DNA from: an uncultured Ruminococcus sp.
GTDB taxonomy: Bacteria > Bacillota > Clostridia > Oscillospirales > Ruminococcaceae
Direction: 5' to 3'
Assembly: GCA_900540005.1 (NCBI GenBank)
Contig: UQEM01000084.1
Location: forward strand, 1 to 10,543
Length of the DNA: 10,543 bases
The notes under the pieces are model-generated. The model saw only the letters and a program-made list of their open reading frames with translations. It had not been told where the DNA came from and did no database searches. Within the stretch, counting starts at the first letter, position 1, and every line of letters begins with the position of its first letter. A program made the position numbers and the translations under genes. Below, piece by piece: positions 1 through 6,818 of the stretch.

Positions 1-135
1 CAGCTTTTCGAGCTTCTCGATCAGTTCCGGGCTGTTCAGTGTCTCATGCTCCTTATCGCACTTACAGCGGAACTCGGAGATATTGAAGTGCGGAGAAAGC
101 TGTGTATTATCCGAATACTCGTAGGTCTTACTCAT
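1..135 (-). CDS. Endolysin, M15-type peptidase (N-terminal 45 residues; runs off the window)
   Basis: Only the start of this gene is inside the window. The protein begins MSKTYEYSDNTQLSPHF, followed by NISEFRCKCDKEHETL. The pattern LSPHFNxSEFxCKC is the hallmark N-terminus of phage M15 peptidases (VanY/M15A-like D,D- or L,D-endopeptidases) that cut the peptide part of peptidoglycan to lyse the host. The catalytic zinc ligands would lie beyond the window, so activity cannot be judged. The ATG at 135 overlaps the holin stop codon in an ATGA, so translation is probably coupled to the holin. The position directly after a holin at the end of a tail operon fits a lysis cassette. A structural or host-derived M15 protein is possible but less likely in this place. 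Confidence 0.75.
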   Translation of the reverse strand, partial: MSKTYEYSDNTQLSPHFNISEFRCKCDKEHETLNSPELIEKLEKL

Positions 136-593
136 TTCTTATCATCCTCCATATTGTCAATCATTTCCTGAATCTCATCATCGATATGTGCCGCCCTTTT
201 CTGAAGCACCTCGATTGCCTTTTTGATTGCAGGCGGGTACGGGATGCCCATAAGACTGGTGTTCTCAATAATCGAAAGCAGCTCATTCACACAGAATCCG
301 ATGCAGGTCGCATCGCGGATATATGTTGTACCGATCAGAATGTCCATACGGACAGCGACCACAACCATGAGCAGGATGCAGAACTTTTTTGCAAGTCCGA
401 CCCAACCTGCCTTTGAACTGAGCCTGCCGGTCTTGCTGTGCTTGCTTCTGCCCATAGATGCAGCGATCAGACCTGTCGTAAAGTCAATCGCCATGAACAG
501 CACAAGTGTAATGAGAGCTGAATCCCAGCCGCCGAGCAGTGCCGCAAAAAAGCCGCCGATCACTCCGGCGGCAGTACAGATATTTTCTTTCAT
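132..593 (-). CDS. Phage holin, toxin-secretion/phage-lysis holin family (PF05105-like)
   Basis: A 153-residue membrane protein expected to form the lesion in the cytoplasmic membrane that lets endolysin reach the wall. Hydrophobic segments lie at about residues 5-22, 25-46 and 70-90. Family-type motifs are visible: LFMAIDFTTGLIAA (about 32-45), SSKAGWVGLAKK (59-70) and NELLSIIENTSLMGIPYPP (103-121), followed by a charged C-terminal tail rich in D, E and K. I chose the ATG at 593 because GGAGG lies 7 bases before it and the family begins there; the frame stays open upstream to an ATG at 659, but that stretch overlaps the preceding gene and looks unrelated. It starts 2 bases after the stop of the small tail gene and ends in a 4-base overlap with the endolysin. 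Confidence 0.87.
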   Translation of the reverse strand: MKENICTAAGVIGGFFAALLGGWDSALITLVLFMAIDFTTGLIAASMGRSKHSKTGRLSSKAGWVGLAKKFCILLMVVVAVRMDILIGTTYIRDATCIGFCVNELLSIIENTSLMGIPYPPAIKKAIEVLQKRAAHIDDEIQEMIDNMEDDKK

Positions 594-595
594 AT

Positions 596-1261
596 TCAGA
601 CCTCCAATACCTTGATATTCCGGATATACGGATGTGTATTGTCTGTGACAGCCTTCCACGCAAGATAATAGTCACCGGCTGTGATGTTGCCACAGTCGAT
701 CAGCACAGTTGTGTAGTTGTCTCCCGTTTGCAGCCATGTGAACGGGACTGTGACAGCCTGTCCTGCTATGATTGTTTCGTGGATATATCTTGCGGTCTCC
801 GCCGGAGACAAGGACTGGTTACTCTTCGGCACAAGCCACATTTCTCCCACATCCGCAGCACCGGAACGATAGCTGAAGAGGATACTGCTTGTCTGTGTAA
901 CCAAAACAGGTGTCACGCACTGCGTGTAGATTGTCTGTCCCCAGTTGAAATCCGGCTGATTATAAAACAGTGCGTAGCCATTCTCCTCGCAGCAGAAATT
1001 CGGATAGGATTCTGCAAAGCCTGTGAGGGAACGATAGCCGTCATTATAGAAGGTGTAGAGCTTTTCGCCGTAGTCATGGAGCGTGTCGATGGATGCTTTG
1101 AACAGCGTGATATCCGGCTTGGTCTGCGGAATTTGCAGCACCTTCGGTACGAGCGTATTCAGCTTTTCAGTTTCCGAAGCGGATACACCCATTGTGGTCA
1201 GATTTCGGGCTAAAGCGTCTCTCTGCTCATCGAGAGCTGTCAGATAATTTGCAATGCTCAT
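596..1261 (-). CDS. Small tail/baseplate-associated protein
   Basis: A 221-residue protein. The first 45 residues (MSIANYLTALDEQRDALARN and then LTTMGVSASETEKLNTLVPKVLQI) match the short helical module with pattern RDxLxxNLxxxGVxASxTExxxTLVPKVLxI that recurs at the start of Firmicutes phage tail proteins. The remaining 170 residues are aromatic- and Thr-rich, with alternating hydrophobic patterns such as YTQCVTPVLVTQTSSILFSY, which suggests a beta-sandwich that could bind host-surface sugars. That second reading is inference. It overlaps the upstream fibre gene by four bases (ATGA at 1261-1258) and sits between the fibres and the holin, the usual place for accessory tip proteins. I do not recognise a specific named family for the C-terminal part. 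Confidence 0.6.
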   Translation of the reverse strand: MSIANYLTALDEQRDALARNLTTMGVSASETEKLNTLVPKVLQIPQTKPDITLFKASIDTLHDYGEKLYTFYNDGYRSLTGFAESYPNFCCEENGYALFYNQPDFNWGQTIYTQCVTPVLVTQTSSILFSYRSGAADVGEMWLVPKSNQSLSPAETARYIHETIIAGQAVTVPFTWLQTGDNYTTVLIDCGNITAGDYYLAWKAVTDNTHPYIRNIKVLEV

Positions 1262-2616
1262 TCGCCCACCTCCACGACTGCCGCAAGTGCGTTCTCTACA
1301 CCGGAGAGTGCTTCTTCCACTGCCGCCAGATGGGTGCTGATTTCCGTGATAGAGGTCTTTGCCCCCTCCATATCATAGAGAATTTCCGTCTTGAAACGTT
1401 CAAAAACGCCCTCATTGACACCCACGCGCTCGTTCAGGTTCATTGCGGCGGTGTATGCTTCATTCCAGCGGGAAACGCTGGAATCTGTGATACCGTTGAG
1501 CGTTGTGAGATTATGATGCCAGTGCGCCTGCCCGACCACAGTCGAGATGGATGCAATGTCATCGAGCATTTCCTGTGTGATAGAATCCAGAATCGCCATG
1601 TTGGCATGAGAATGCGCCTGTGCGGAGACTTCGCTCAGTCCGGTAGACAGCCCATGCAGAGCGTTTGCTGTGGATGCCTGAAATGCCGTCAGATCTTGCA
1701 TATACTGCTCTGTGATAGAATCCAGAACAGCCTTGTTCTCATGCGTGTGTGCGGTATTGGAGAAATTGTTGACGGATTCAAACAGCGTGTGGATCTGCTC
1801 TCTCGTCCAGTCCTCGAAAGGTCCATACTCCTCCATTGCAGTCACAAGCGCTTCGGTGATGTGCTCAAGCACAGCCTGATTGTCGTGCCGATGCTTGTAC
1901 TGCTGAAGATTCAGGATCTCCTCGTTGACCGTCTGGATATCATAGACCGTGCTGTCCTCGAACTGCTGCAGCTCATACAGCTCTGCGAAAAGCTTCGGTG
2001 TCAGGCTGTCCAGTGTAGCCTTGTTGTCATGTGTATGAGCTTCCTCTGCCACCGGAGTGATCTGCTGTTCAACAATCGTCTGCACTTCTGTTGTCTTGGG
2101 ATACTCGGACATATCCGGAGTAATGCCGTCCTTGCCATGCAGACTTGCCAGCCATTCCTCCTCAGTACCGATATAGCCGTGATCCACTGCGATCTGGTAG
2201 GCAGATTTTCCGTCCAGTCCATGCTCGGCATCCTCGATGCGTTTCAGAAGCTGTGTATACAGATCGGGCGTCGTCGGAATCGGAGGTTCTTCACCCTCAA
2301 AGCCGGATTCTCGGATATTCAGCGTTACCGGAACAGTTGTCGCTCTGACAGTGGTATCCGATGCGGTATCGTAGCCGTATATGTCCATTTTCACCGCGCC
2401 CACATGAAGCTCCGCAGGCAGATAACAGCTTGTGCCATCTGTTCCCAGAACAACGGAATACACCTCATCACACTGGCTGAACTGCACGGTTTTATGATAC
2501 CGTTTCCAGTCACCGTCAAATGTGAACTTGAACTGCACATACTGAATTTGATGATCTGCGAGAACCTCTCGCTCCAGAATCTCAATGCTCTGGTTTTTCA
2601 CAAGGAATTTCCACAT
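1258..2616 (-). CDS. Tail fibre with N-terminal baseplate-attachment-like domain and five HxH repeats
   Basis: A 452-residue protein. Residues 1-103 (MWKFLVKNQSIEILEREVLA onward) resemble the BppU-type N-terminal beta domain that fixes fibres to siphophage baseplates. Residues 137-164 hold the linker KSAYQIAVDHGYIGTEEEWL plus ASLHGKDG, widespread in Firmicutes phage fibres. Residues 193-377 carry five repeats beginning HTH, HRH, HTH, HSH and HWH (at 194, 242, 290, 335 and 365), most followed by an xNxAxLDxIT-like stretch. The last 35 residues (ITEISTHLAAVEEALSGVEN) look like a coiled coil that may hold a trimer. Its ATG shares one base with the stop of the upstream fibre gene (TAATG). Probable role: host recognition or a structural shaft. 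I saw no chaperone gene dedicated to it. Confidence 0.75.
   Translation of the reverse strand: MWKFLVKNQSIEILEREVLADHQIQYVQFKFTFDGDWKRYHKTVQFSQCDEVYSVVLGTDGTSCYLPAELHVGAVKMDIYGYDTASDTTVRATTVPVTLNIRESGFEGEEPPIPTTPDLYTQLLKRIEDAEHGLDGKSAYQIAVDHGYIGTEEEWLASLHGKDGITPDMSEYPKTTEVQTIVEQQITPVAEEAHTHDNKATLDSLTPKLFAELYELQQFEDSTVYDIQTVNEEILNLQQYKHRHDNQAVLEHITEALVTAMEEYGPFEDWTREQIHTLFESVNNFSNTAHTHENKAVLDSITEQYMQDLTAFQASTANALHGLSTGLSEVSAQAHSHANMAILDSITQEMLDDIASISTVVGQAHWHHNLTTLNGITDSSVSRWNEAYTAAMNLNERVGVNEGVFERFKTEILYDMEGAKTSITEISTHLAAVEEALSGVENALAAVVEVGE
1486..2040 (-). repeat. Five HxH-N-x-x-x-LD-x-IT protein repeats inside the tail fibre
   Basis: The coding repeats start at residues 194, 242, 290, 335 and 365, so the spacing is 48, 48, 45 and 30 residues. 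Core versions are HTHDNKATLDSLT, HRHDNQAVLEHIT, HTHENKAVLDSIT, HSHANMAILDSIT and HWHHNLTTLNGIT. In phage T4 long tail fibres, HxH motifs from three chains coordinate iron ions along a needle-like trimer. The same chemistry here is an inference from motif and context. The DNA copies have diverged, so this is an old protein repeat and not a recent tandem expansion. Confidence 0.8.
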
Positions 2617-3971
2617 TATTCACGCACCTCCGTCCATTCCTTCGTTTCTGTATCATACTGCATATATCCGTCAAGGCAGATGACCTTTTTGAGTGTGCCA
2701 TCAACCTGACCGCCTCTGCCGTCCCAGTTGCCGCCCTTTACAACGGCAGCCCATTCATCAAGGCTTCCCTCATAGGTAAGCTGAGTAAGGCTGTTGCAGT
2801 AGTTGATCCAGTGAGAGCCGATTTTCGTCACATTATGGCTGAGGGTAAGGTTACGCAGGTTTGAACACCATACGAAACAGAATCCCGGCACTTCGGAACA
2901 TTCTACTCTTGCAGTTGTCAACGTGTCACTGCCGTCAAAAATATAGGTGCCGAGCGTAGTGAGCGTTGCAGGCATGATGATAGAAGTCAATGCCTGATCA
3001 ACAAACGCCTTCTCACCAATTGTTGTAATAGTCGGAGGAATCGTCAGGGAGGTAAGACCACCCTGCGTGTACATAAAGAATGCACGTGCTTTGATGGTTG
3101 TCAGTGTACTGGGGAATGTGACCGTTGCCATATTGTAGCATCGCTCGAACACACTGGTACCAATTGCTGTGATGCCCTCGCCGATCACAAGCGAACGGAT
3201 ATCCTCTCGTTCCCAGAACGGCGATCTGCCGATCTCATAATCGTAGGTCTCGCCTGTACCGTGAAGCAGGAGCTTTCCGTTTTCATAAAGAACATAATGG
3301 ATATTCTCGCCGCAGGTGCCGATCTCCACAATACCGCCGATGATATCATCGACCTCCGTCTGTAAGGTTTCAACCTGTGTAGTCAAAGCCTGAACAGTCT
3401 CGTTATACTCCTGCATATCCGCTTCGATTTGTGCAAGCCGTGCCAACATATCCGTCACTTTGCACTTGCCGAGGATACAGCGGCAGTAACCGCAGACATT
3501 TCTGTCCTCTCTGTAGTCAAACCAGTCTCGCTCTGTCAGTGATGTTGCACCGGGATTCAAACGCACCGCATACATGAGCAGCCTCACATGATCCTCATCC
3601 TGCGGAATGGTAGGAAGCTGCGGATTCTCTGCCGGAGTACCGGGAAAGAGCTTCAGTGTCGCGCTGCGGACAGATTCCGTGGTATCCAGATAGATCGTAA
3701 TGCCGACATATCTCGGCAGTGACTCGTCCTGATACGATGTGAGGTCGATCACATACCGGGAGTCGTTAATGAAATAATGGCCGTTGATCCAGGCTTTACC
3801 AGTACCCAGAACTACCCCCAGACCACTGCTTGCCGCTGTCAGCTTAAAACTCTGTCCGTAGGTGTCAAGGATGCCGTTGCAGATAATACTCGACAAGTAG
3901 TCATTAAAATTTTCTGCTGTATAGGTTCTGTCAAGGTTCTTTGAATTGAAAAAACCGCATGAAAAAGCCAT
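2616..3971 (-). CDS. Tail fibre / receptor-binding protein with BspA-type leucine-rich repeats
   Basis: A 451-residue protein. Residues 1-155 (MAFSCGFFNSKNLDRTYTAE onward) form the N-terminal baseplate-attachment-like domain common in Clostridia phage fibres, including GxGKAWINGHYF (57-67). Next comes a compact Cys cluster, CGYCRCILGKC (160-170). A probable coiled coil follows at 172-212 (KVTDMLARLAQIEADMQEYN and following). Residues 248-400 contain BspA-like leucine-rich repeats (LRR_5 style) of about 23 residues, with units like ITAIGTSVFERCYNMATVTF, ITTIGEKAF and LTTLGTYIFDGSDTL. The end (YMQYDTETKEWTEV) is short and acidic. BspA-type LRRs usually bind host proteins or matrix, so receptor binding is a reasonable inference. 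AGAGGGG lies about 10 bases before the ATG, and the gene begins 7 bases after the hub gene. Confidence 0.77.
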   Translation of the reverse strand: MAFSCGFFNSKNLDRTYTAENFNDYLSSIICNGILDTYGQSFKLTAASSGLGVVLGTGKAWINGHYFINDSRYVIDLTSYQDESLPRYVGITIYLDTTESVRSATLKLFPGTPAENPQLPTIPQDEDHVRLLMYAVRLNPGATSLTERDWFDYREDRNVCGYCRCILGKCKVTDMLARLAQIEADMQEYNETVQALTTQVETLQTEVDDIIGGIVEIGTCGENIHYVLYENGKLLLHGTGETYDYEIGRSPFWEREDIRSLVIGEGITAIGTSVFERCYNMATVTFPSTLTTIKARAFFMYTQGGLTSLTIPPTITTIGEKAFVDQALTSIIMPATLTTLGTYIFDGSDTLTTARVECSEVPGFCFVWCSNLRNLTLSHNVTKIGSHWINYCNSLTQLTYEGSLDEWAAVVKGGNWDGRGGQVDGTLKKVICLDGYMQYDTETKEWTEVRE

Positions 3972-3978
3972 AAAAAAA

Positions 3979-5091
3979 TCACCCCTCTTTGAATGTGGGC
4001 GTTAGACTGCGCCCGTTCTGGTCGAAAGCCTCTATCATACCGATGAGCTGAATGCAGGGCTGTATCATGCCGAACCGTTTATGCTCCACAGTCACATAAT
4101 CACCGACGAAATAATCACGGTTGTAGACATACTGTGAGTTGTGCGCTGCGATCTCCGACTCCGATGCTGTTTTCGGCAGCACCAGCTGTTCCGAACCACG
4201 GGTGCGCAGCAGTTCCAGATACTTCTCCTCCGGAATCGGCACAGTCTCACCCTCAACCTGTTCTGTCTCGGAAATATCGTCTGCATCCACATACAGCTCG
4301 TAGCGGTCAAGATAAGCCGGCTCAGTACCAACACAATATGTGGTGCGTTTGCGCTCTTCGCCCTTACCCTGACCGAAGATGTAGGCGAAATTCCGCTGCA
4401 CAGAAGCATCTGCGGCATAGCTGAAGGACAGCAGATTGCTGTACGCATCGGAAAAGATGATGTGTGGATTATCCTCCTGCATTAGACTTCTGTCCTCTCC
4501 CTGTGCCAGATCGAACACCATGCGGTACTGCTCGCCTGTATCCTTCACAAGCCGGACATTCGCCGTGCCGCCGATCTTCTCACAGATGGTGTATATCCAT
4601 TCCATCAGATTGGCATAGGAAATTTGCAGCGTGGTTGTCTGCTCCCAGCAGGTGCCGGATACTGTGCCGAGGGATAAGCCGGGAATCTTCCGGCTGTCAT
4701 TCAGCAGCGTGTTCTGCGTGACGACCTCTCGGACAATCTCAGAATATGCCTTTTCTGCGGTCACATTGTAGGTCGGATGAATGATACGCCGTTCCAACAG
4801 GCACATGAGGAATCTGCCCTTAACTGTCAGGTAGTCGCCGTTCTCCACATCGGTATTGATCTGCACAGATTCAATGATGCCGAAATGCTGGTTGTCATCA
4901 TCTCTGCCGACAATGCGTCCGGGCTGGAAGATGTCCACGTTCTGCGGATTGGCGGCGATATACACCTCAAAGCTGCCGCACTTGTAGTATTCAATATCCC
5001 ACAGCAGACTTGAAAAGGTGTCGCAGATGGCTTCCAGCGTGATCGTGAGAGCATCGTCCTCTGCTGTCATCTTGTAAACTTCAATCTGCAT
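3979..5091 (-). CDS. Siphovirus Gp37-like tail/baseplate hub protein (PF14594-like)
   Basis: A 370-residue structural protein. Residues 28-45 (SLLWDIEYYKCGSFEVYI) and 71-104 (GIIESVQI, DYLTVKGRFL, LLERRII) match the ReqiPepy6 Gp37-like family pattern SLIWxxRYxxxGxFELY...IExIxxxxDxExGxxLxVxGRSLxxLLxRRI. The C-terminus also fits, with YVYNRDYFVGDYVTVEHKRF and a final DQNGRSLTPTF. Members sit directly after the distal tail protein and are thought to form the hub or tail-tip ring that carries the fibres, equivalent to the N-terminal part of Tal/gp27-like proteins. No lytic domain is attached. It starts 2 bases after dit and shows no truncation. Confidence 0.82.
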   Translation of the reverse strand: MQIEVYKMTAEDDALTITLEAICDTFSSLLWDIEYYKCGSFEVYIAANPQNVDIFQPGRIVGRDDDNQHFGIIESVQINTDVENGDYLTVKGRFLMCLLERRIIHPTYNVTAEKAYSEIVREVVTQNTLLNDSRKIPGLSLGTVSGTCWEQTTTLQISYANLMEWIYTICEKIGGTANVRLVKDTGEQYRMVFDLAQGEDRSLMQEDNPHIIFSDAYSNLLSFSYAADASVQRNFAYIFGQGKGEERKRTTYCVGTEPAYLDRYELYVDADDISETEQVEGETVPIPEEKYLELLRTRGSEQLVLPKTASESEIAAHNSQYVYNRDYFVGDYVTVEHKRFGMIQPCIQLIGMIEAFDQNGRSLTPTFKEG

Positions 5092-5093
5092 CG

Positions 5094-5951
5094 TTATACC
5101 CCCAGATACGCATTTGTGTGAATGATCTTCACCCTCAGTTTCGTCAGTCCTGTGCCGCGCAGATAAAAGCGGTTCTTGCCCTCACGCAGCGTCAGCCATG
5201 TCGAGCCGGAAACAAGGCGGTTGATGATATTCGTCTTGACACCGCCCCTGCCGAGCGTTACCGTTTTGTTTCCTGTTTTGGTAGTGATCGTCACAATATC
5301 TCTGGCTCGCAGATCGCCTGTGATCTGTAAATATTCATCTGTATCCGCATTGTACAGCGTAGGCGAACGGACATCTTCGAGGGCTTCAATTTCGAGCGTG
5401 AAGCCAGTCTCGTCGCCGTCATTGATGATCTCCATGACATTGTTGGTGTTGTATTTGCCGAGAACGAAGGGCTCCGGGTTGCTTTCCGTTGGGAACGGGA
5501 ATGTGAAGGCTCCTGTGATCTGCGAGTAATACGCCATGACCGAGGTCGTGGAATACCAGTAGATGTCAGGACACAGAATAGAAATCTGTCCAGTAACAAG
5601 CTGCTCAAAGTTGCTGACCTCGCAAGTCTCCACATAGCCTTCGGTAAAAACATCTATGCCTGCGGTCTTGTAGTAGATCTTGACATAGCGGCTCGGTTTC
5701 ACCACCTTGTAGAGCTGATGGCGGCGCTTTTCTACGCCGATTCCTCGCATCTCAAAGGATATGACCACATTCCGCTTTTCGATGAAGGCATTGTTCAGAT
5801 AGCTGCCGTCCATGCCAGCGTAGCTGGAGGTGCTGATCGTTCCGGGCGGCGGGGAAAGCCCCTCGATCTTTGAGGTCATATACTGGTTTGCGGTAGCGGT
5901 CATGTCTACACGATCGCCGTTGGCGTTTTCAAGGATAAGTTTGAAAAACAT
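5094..5951 (-). CDS. Distal tail protein (Dit, siphophage tail family)
   Basis: A 285-residue protein that forms the ring at the tail end on which the hub and fibres assemble. Family features: N-terminal GLSPPPGTISTSSYAGMDGS followed by NVVISFEM; GQISILCPDIYWYSTT at 121-136 (the xxCPDPYWY element); NDGDETGFTLEIE at 177-189; and the C-terminal TWLTLREGKNRFYL at 251-264. The start is well defined by AAGGAGGTGAT placed 7 bases before the ATG, a near-perfect complement of the 16S anti-Shine-Dalgarno, implying high expression. It is the first phage structural gene visible in transcription order. Upstream, where a tape measure gene is expected, there is instead a plus-strand promoter and cargo. Confidence 0.87.
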   Translation of the reverse strand: MFFKLILENANGDRVDMTATANQYMTSKIEGLSPPPGTISTSSYAGMDGSYLNNAFIEKRNVVISFEMRGIGVEKRRHQLYKVVKPSRYVKIYYKTAGIDVFTEGYVETCEVSNFEQLVTGQISILCPDIYWYSTTSVMAYYSQITGAFTFPFPTESNPEPFVLGKYNTNNVMEIINDGDETGFTLEIEALEDVRSPTLYNADTDEYLQITGDLRARDIVTITTKTGNKTVTLGRGGVKTNIINRLVSGSTWLTLREGKNRFYLRGTGLTKLRVKIIHTNAYLGV

Positions 5952-5963
5952 GGTATCACCTCC

Positions 5964-5992
5964 TTGCTTTTTCGGCTAGAATGATGTATAAT
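5964..5992 (+). promoter_or_regulatory. Sigma-A-type promoter for the plus-strand cargo
   Basis: A perfect -10 hexamer TATAAT lies at 5987-5992. Exactly 17 bases upstream is TTGCTT (5964-5969), a three-of-six match to the -35 consensus. Transcription would begin near 5999, just before the GNAT-like gene. The promoter sits only about 12 bases outside the divergent dit start and next to its ribosome binding site, close to where base composition changes. The weak -35 is the main doubt. Confidence 0.5.
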
Positions 5993-6016
5993 TAGGCTAT
6001 ATGGTTACAACGAACG

Positions 6017-6643
6017 TTGAAATACTATAAAACAATAATAAAGGATGAAACTCAGTTGCAAATCAAAGATTTCTTTTTTCGTGAATTTTGTAGATTCTTC
6101 CGTGCTGAACTCGAGTCTCTAGTAAGTGAATTTAAATCAGATTGTGGTATAGAAATACAAAAAATCCAAAGAGAAGCCAAAAGGGAAAATCGGCTCTATG
6201 AAATAACAAAAGAAGTATTGAAAGAAAAAAATCACATTATTGTTGGTATTGACACAAATAAAAATGGTGATGAAGTTCTTGTTGTTCAATGGTGTTTTGG
6301 AAACAATGTATGGTTTATGCTATACGGTGAAAAATATCAAACGATTAGTAATCATCCAAGAATTATGGCTACGATTCACGAAAGCTATAGTGAGAATATA
6401 AAATACATCATAATCGATGACATCTTAGTGGAAGACAACGACATTGGTAACGGTTCAATTCTTATGCCATTCTTTTTGGATTACTGTAAAAAAACAGATG
6501 CACAATATATTCATGGTGAATTATCTTCTGTAGATAAAAGTCATTTTGATAGATCAATTCATTTTTACGAAAAGCACGGTTTTAAATGCAAGCTAAACGA
6601 TGAAAAGACATCTGGGAGTATTCACTACGATTTATCTGTATGA
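6017..6643 (+). CDS. GNAT-like N-acetyltransferase
   Basis: Up to 208 residues. The C-terminal half carries a GNAT fold signature: IIIDDILVEDNDIGNGSILM (131-150) fits motif A with the acetyl-CoA pyrophosphate loop (D-x-x-G-N-G), and HFYEKHGFKCKL (182-193) fits motif B. The first 75 residues are charged and helical (AELESLVSEFKSDCGIEIQK) and match nothing I recognise. The start is uncertain. The frame opens with TTG at 6017, which lacks a ribosome binding site. A second TTG at 6056 lies 10 bases after AAAGGA and is a good alternative (residue 14). No in-frame ATG occurs until about residue 101. The substrate cannot be told: small-molecule, protein and tRNA-directed (toxin-like) GNATs share these motifs. 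No small antitoxin gene adjoins it. It is AT-rich and lies divergent to dit. Confidence 0.62.
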   Translation: MKYYKTIIKDETQLQIKDFFFREFCRFFRAELESLVSEFKSDCGIEIQKIQREAKRENRLYEITKEVLKEKNHIIVGIDTNKNGDEVLVVQWCFGNNVWFMLYGEKYQTISNHPRIMATIHESYSENIKYIIIDDILVEDNDIGNGSILMPFFLDYCKKTDAQYIHGELSSVDKSHFDRSIHFYEKHGFKCKLNDEKTSGSIHYDLSV

Positions 6644-6673
6644 TTTTGTTTAAGAAAAATAATCACAGTAAGT

Positions 6674-6699
6674 ATTGGGGCGGGTTTACGCTACCCAAT
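6674..6699. other. Imperfect hairpin after the GNAT-like gene
   Basis: ATTGGG-GCG pairs with CGC-CCCAAT, with a 2-base bulge and a 6-base loop. There is no T-run on either side, so it is a poor match to a rho-independent terminator. It abuts the first copy of the dispersed repeat and begins 30 bases after the GNAT stop codon. Confidence 0.3.
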
Positions 6700-6775
6700 T
6701 ACACCTTCAGCGCATTCCGCGTTTGATGATGGATCTCCAACTGTGCAGCGATTTCGGACTATTAATGCTCTGATT
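6699..6775 (-). repeat. Copy A of the dispersed element; relic 3' gene end on the minus strand
   Basis: This copy shares TTCAGCGCATTCCGC (6706-6720) exactly with copy B, then matches 16 of the next 21 bases, every difference being a transition. A further matching patch ends in TCTGATT (6769-6775). On the minus strand it reads SEIAAQLEIHHQTRNALKV and then TAA. The open frame upstream is cut by a TAG, so only the last 19 codons remain. Copy B has the same protein end with a different stop codon (TGA), which suggests both descend from real coding ends. I read it as the remnant of a phage gene that once ended here. An attachment or module-boundary sequence is the alternative. Confidence 0.6.
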
Positions 6776-6818
6776 CACTGTGCGGCTAAAGATTAGTATT
6801 AGTGAAGGAGGATTTATA

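Noticed and set aside
539..1213. A 224-codon open frame on the plus strand
   Set aside because: It is antisense to the small tail protein and holin and shows no recognisable motif, so it is a coding-strand shadow.
1192..2709. A 505-codon open frame on the plus strand
   Set aside because: It lies antisense to two well-supported tail genes, its product is Cys/His/Leu-rich with no domain pattern, and it has no ribosome binding site. It is a shadow of the GC-richer coding strand.
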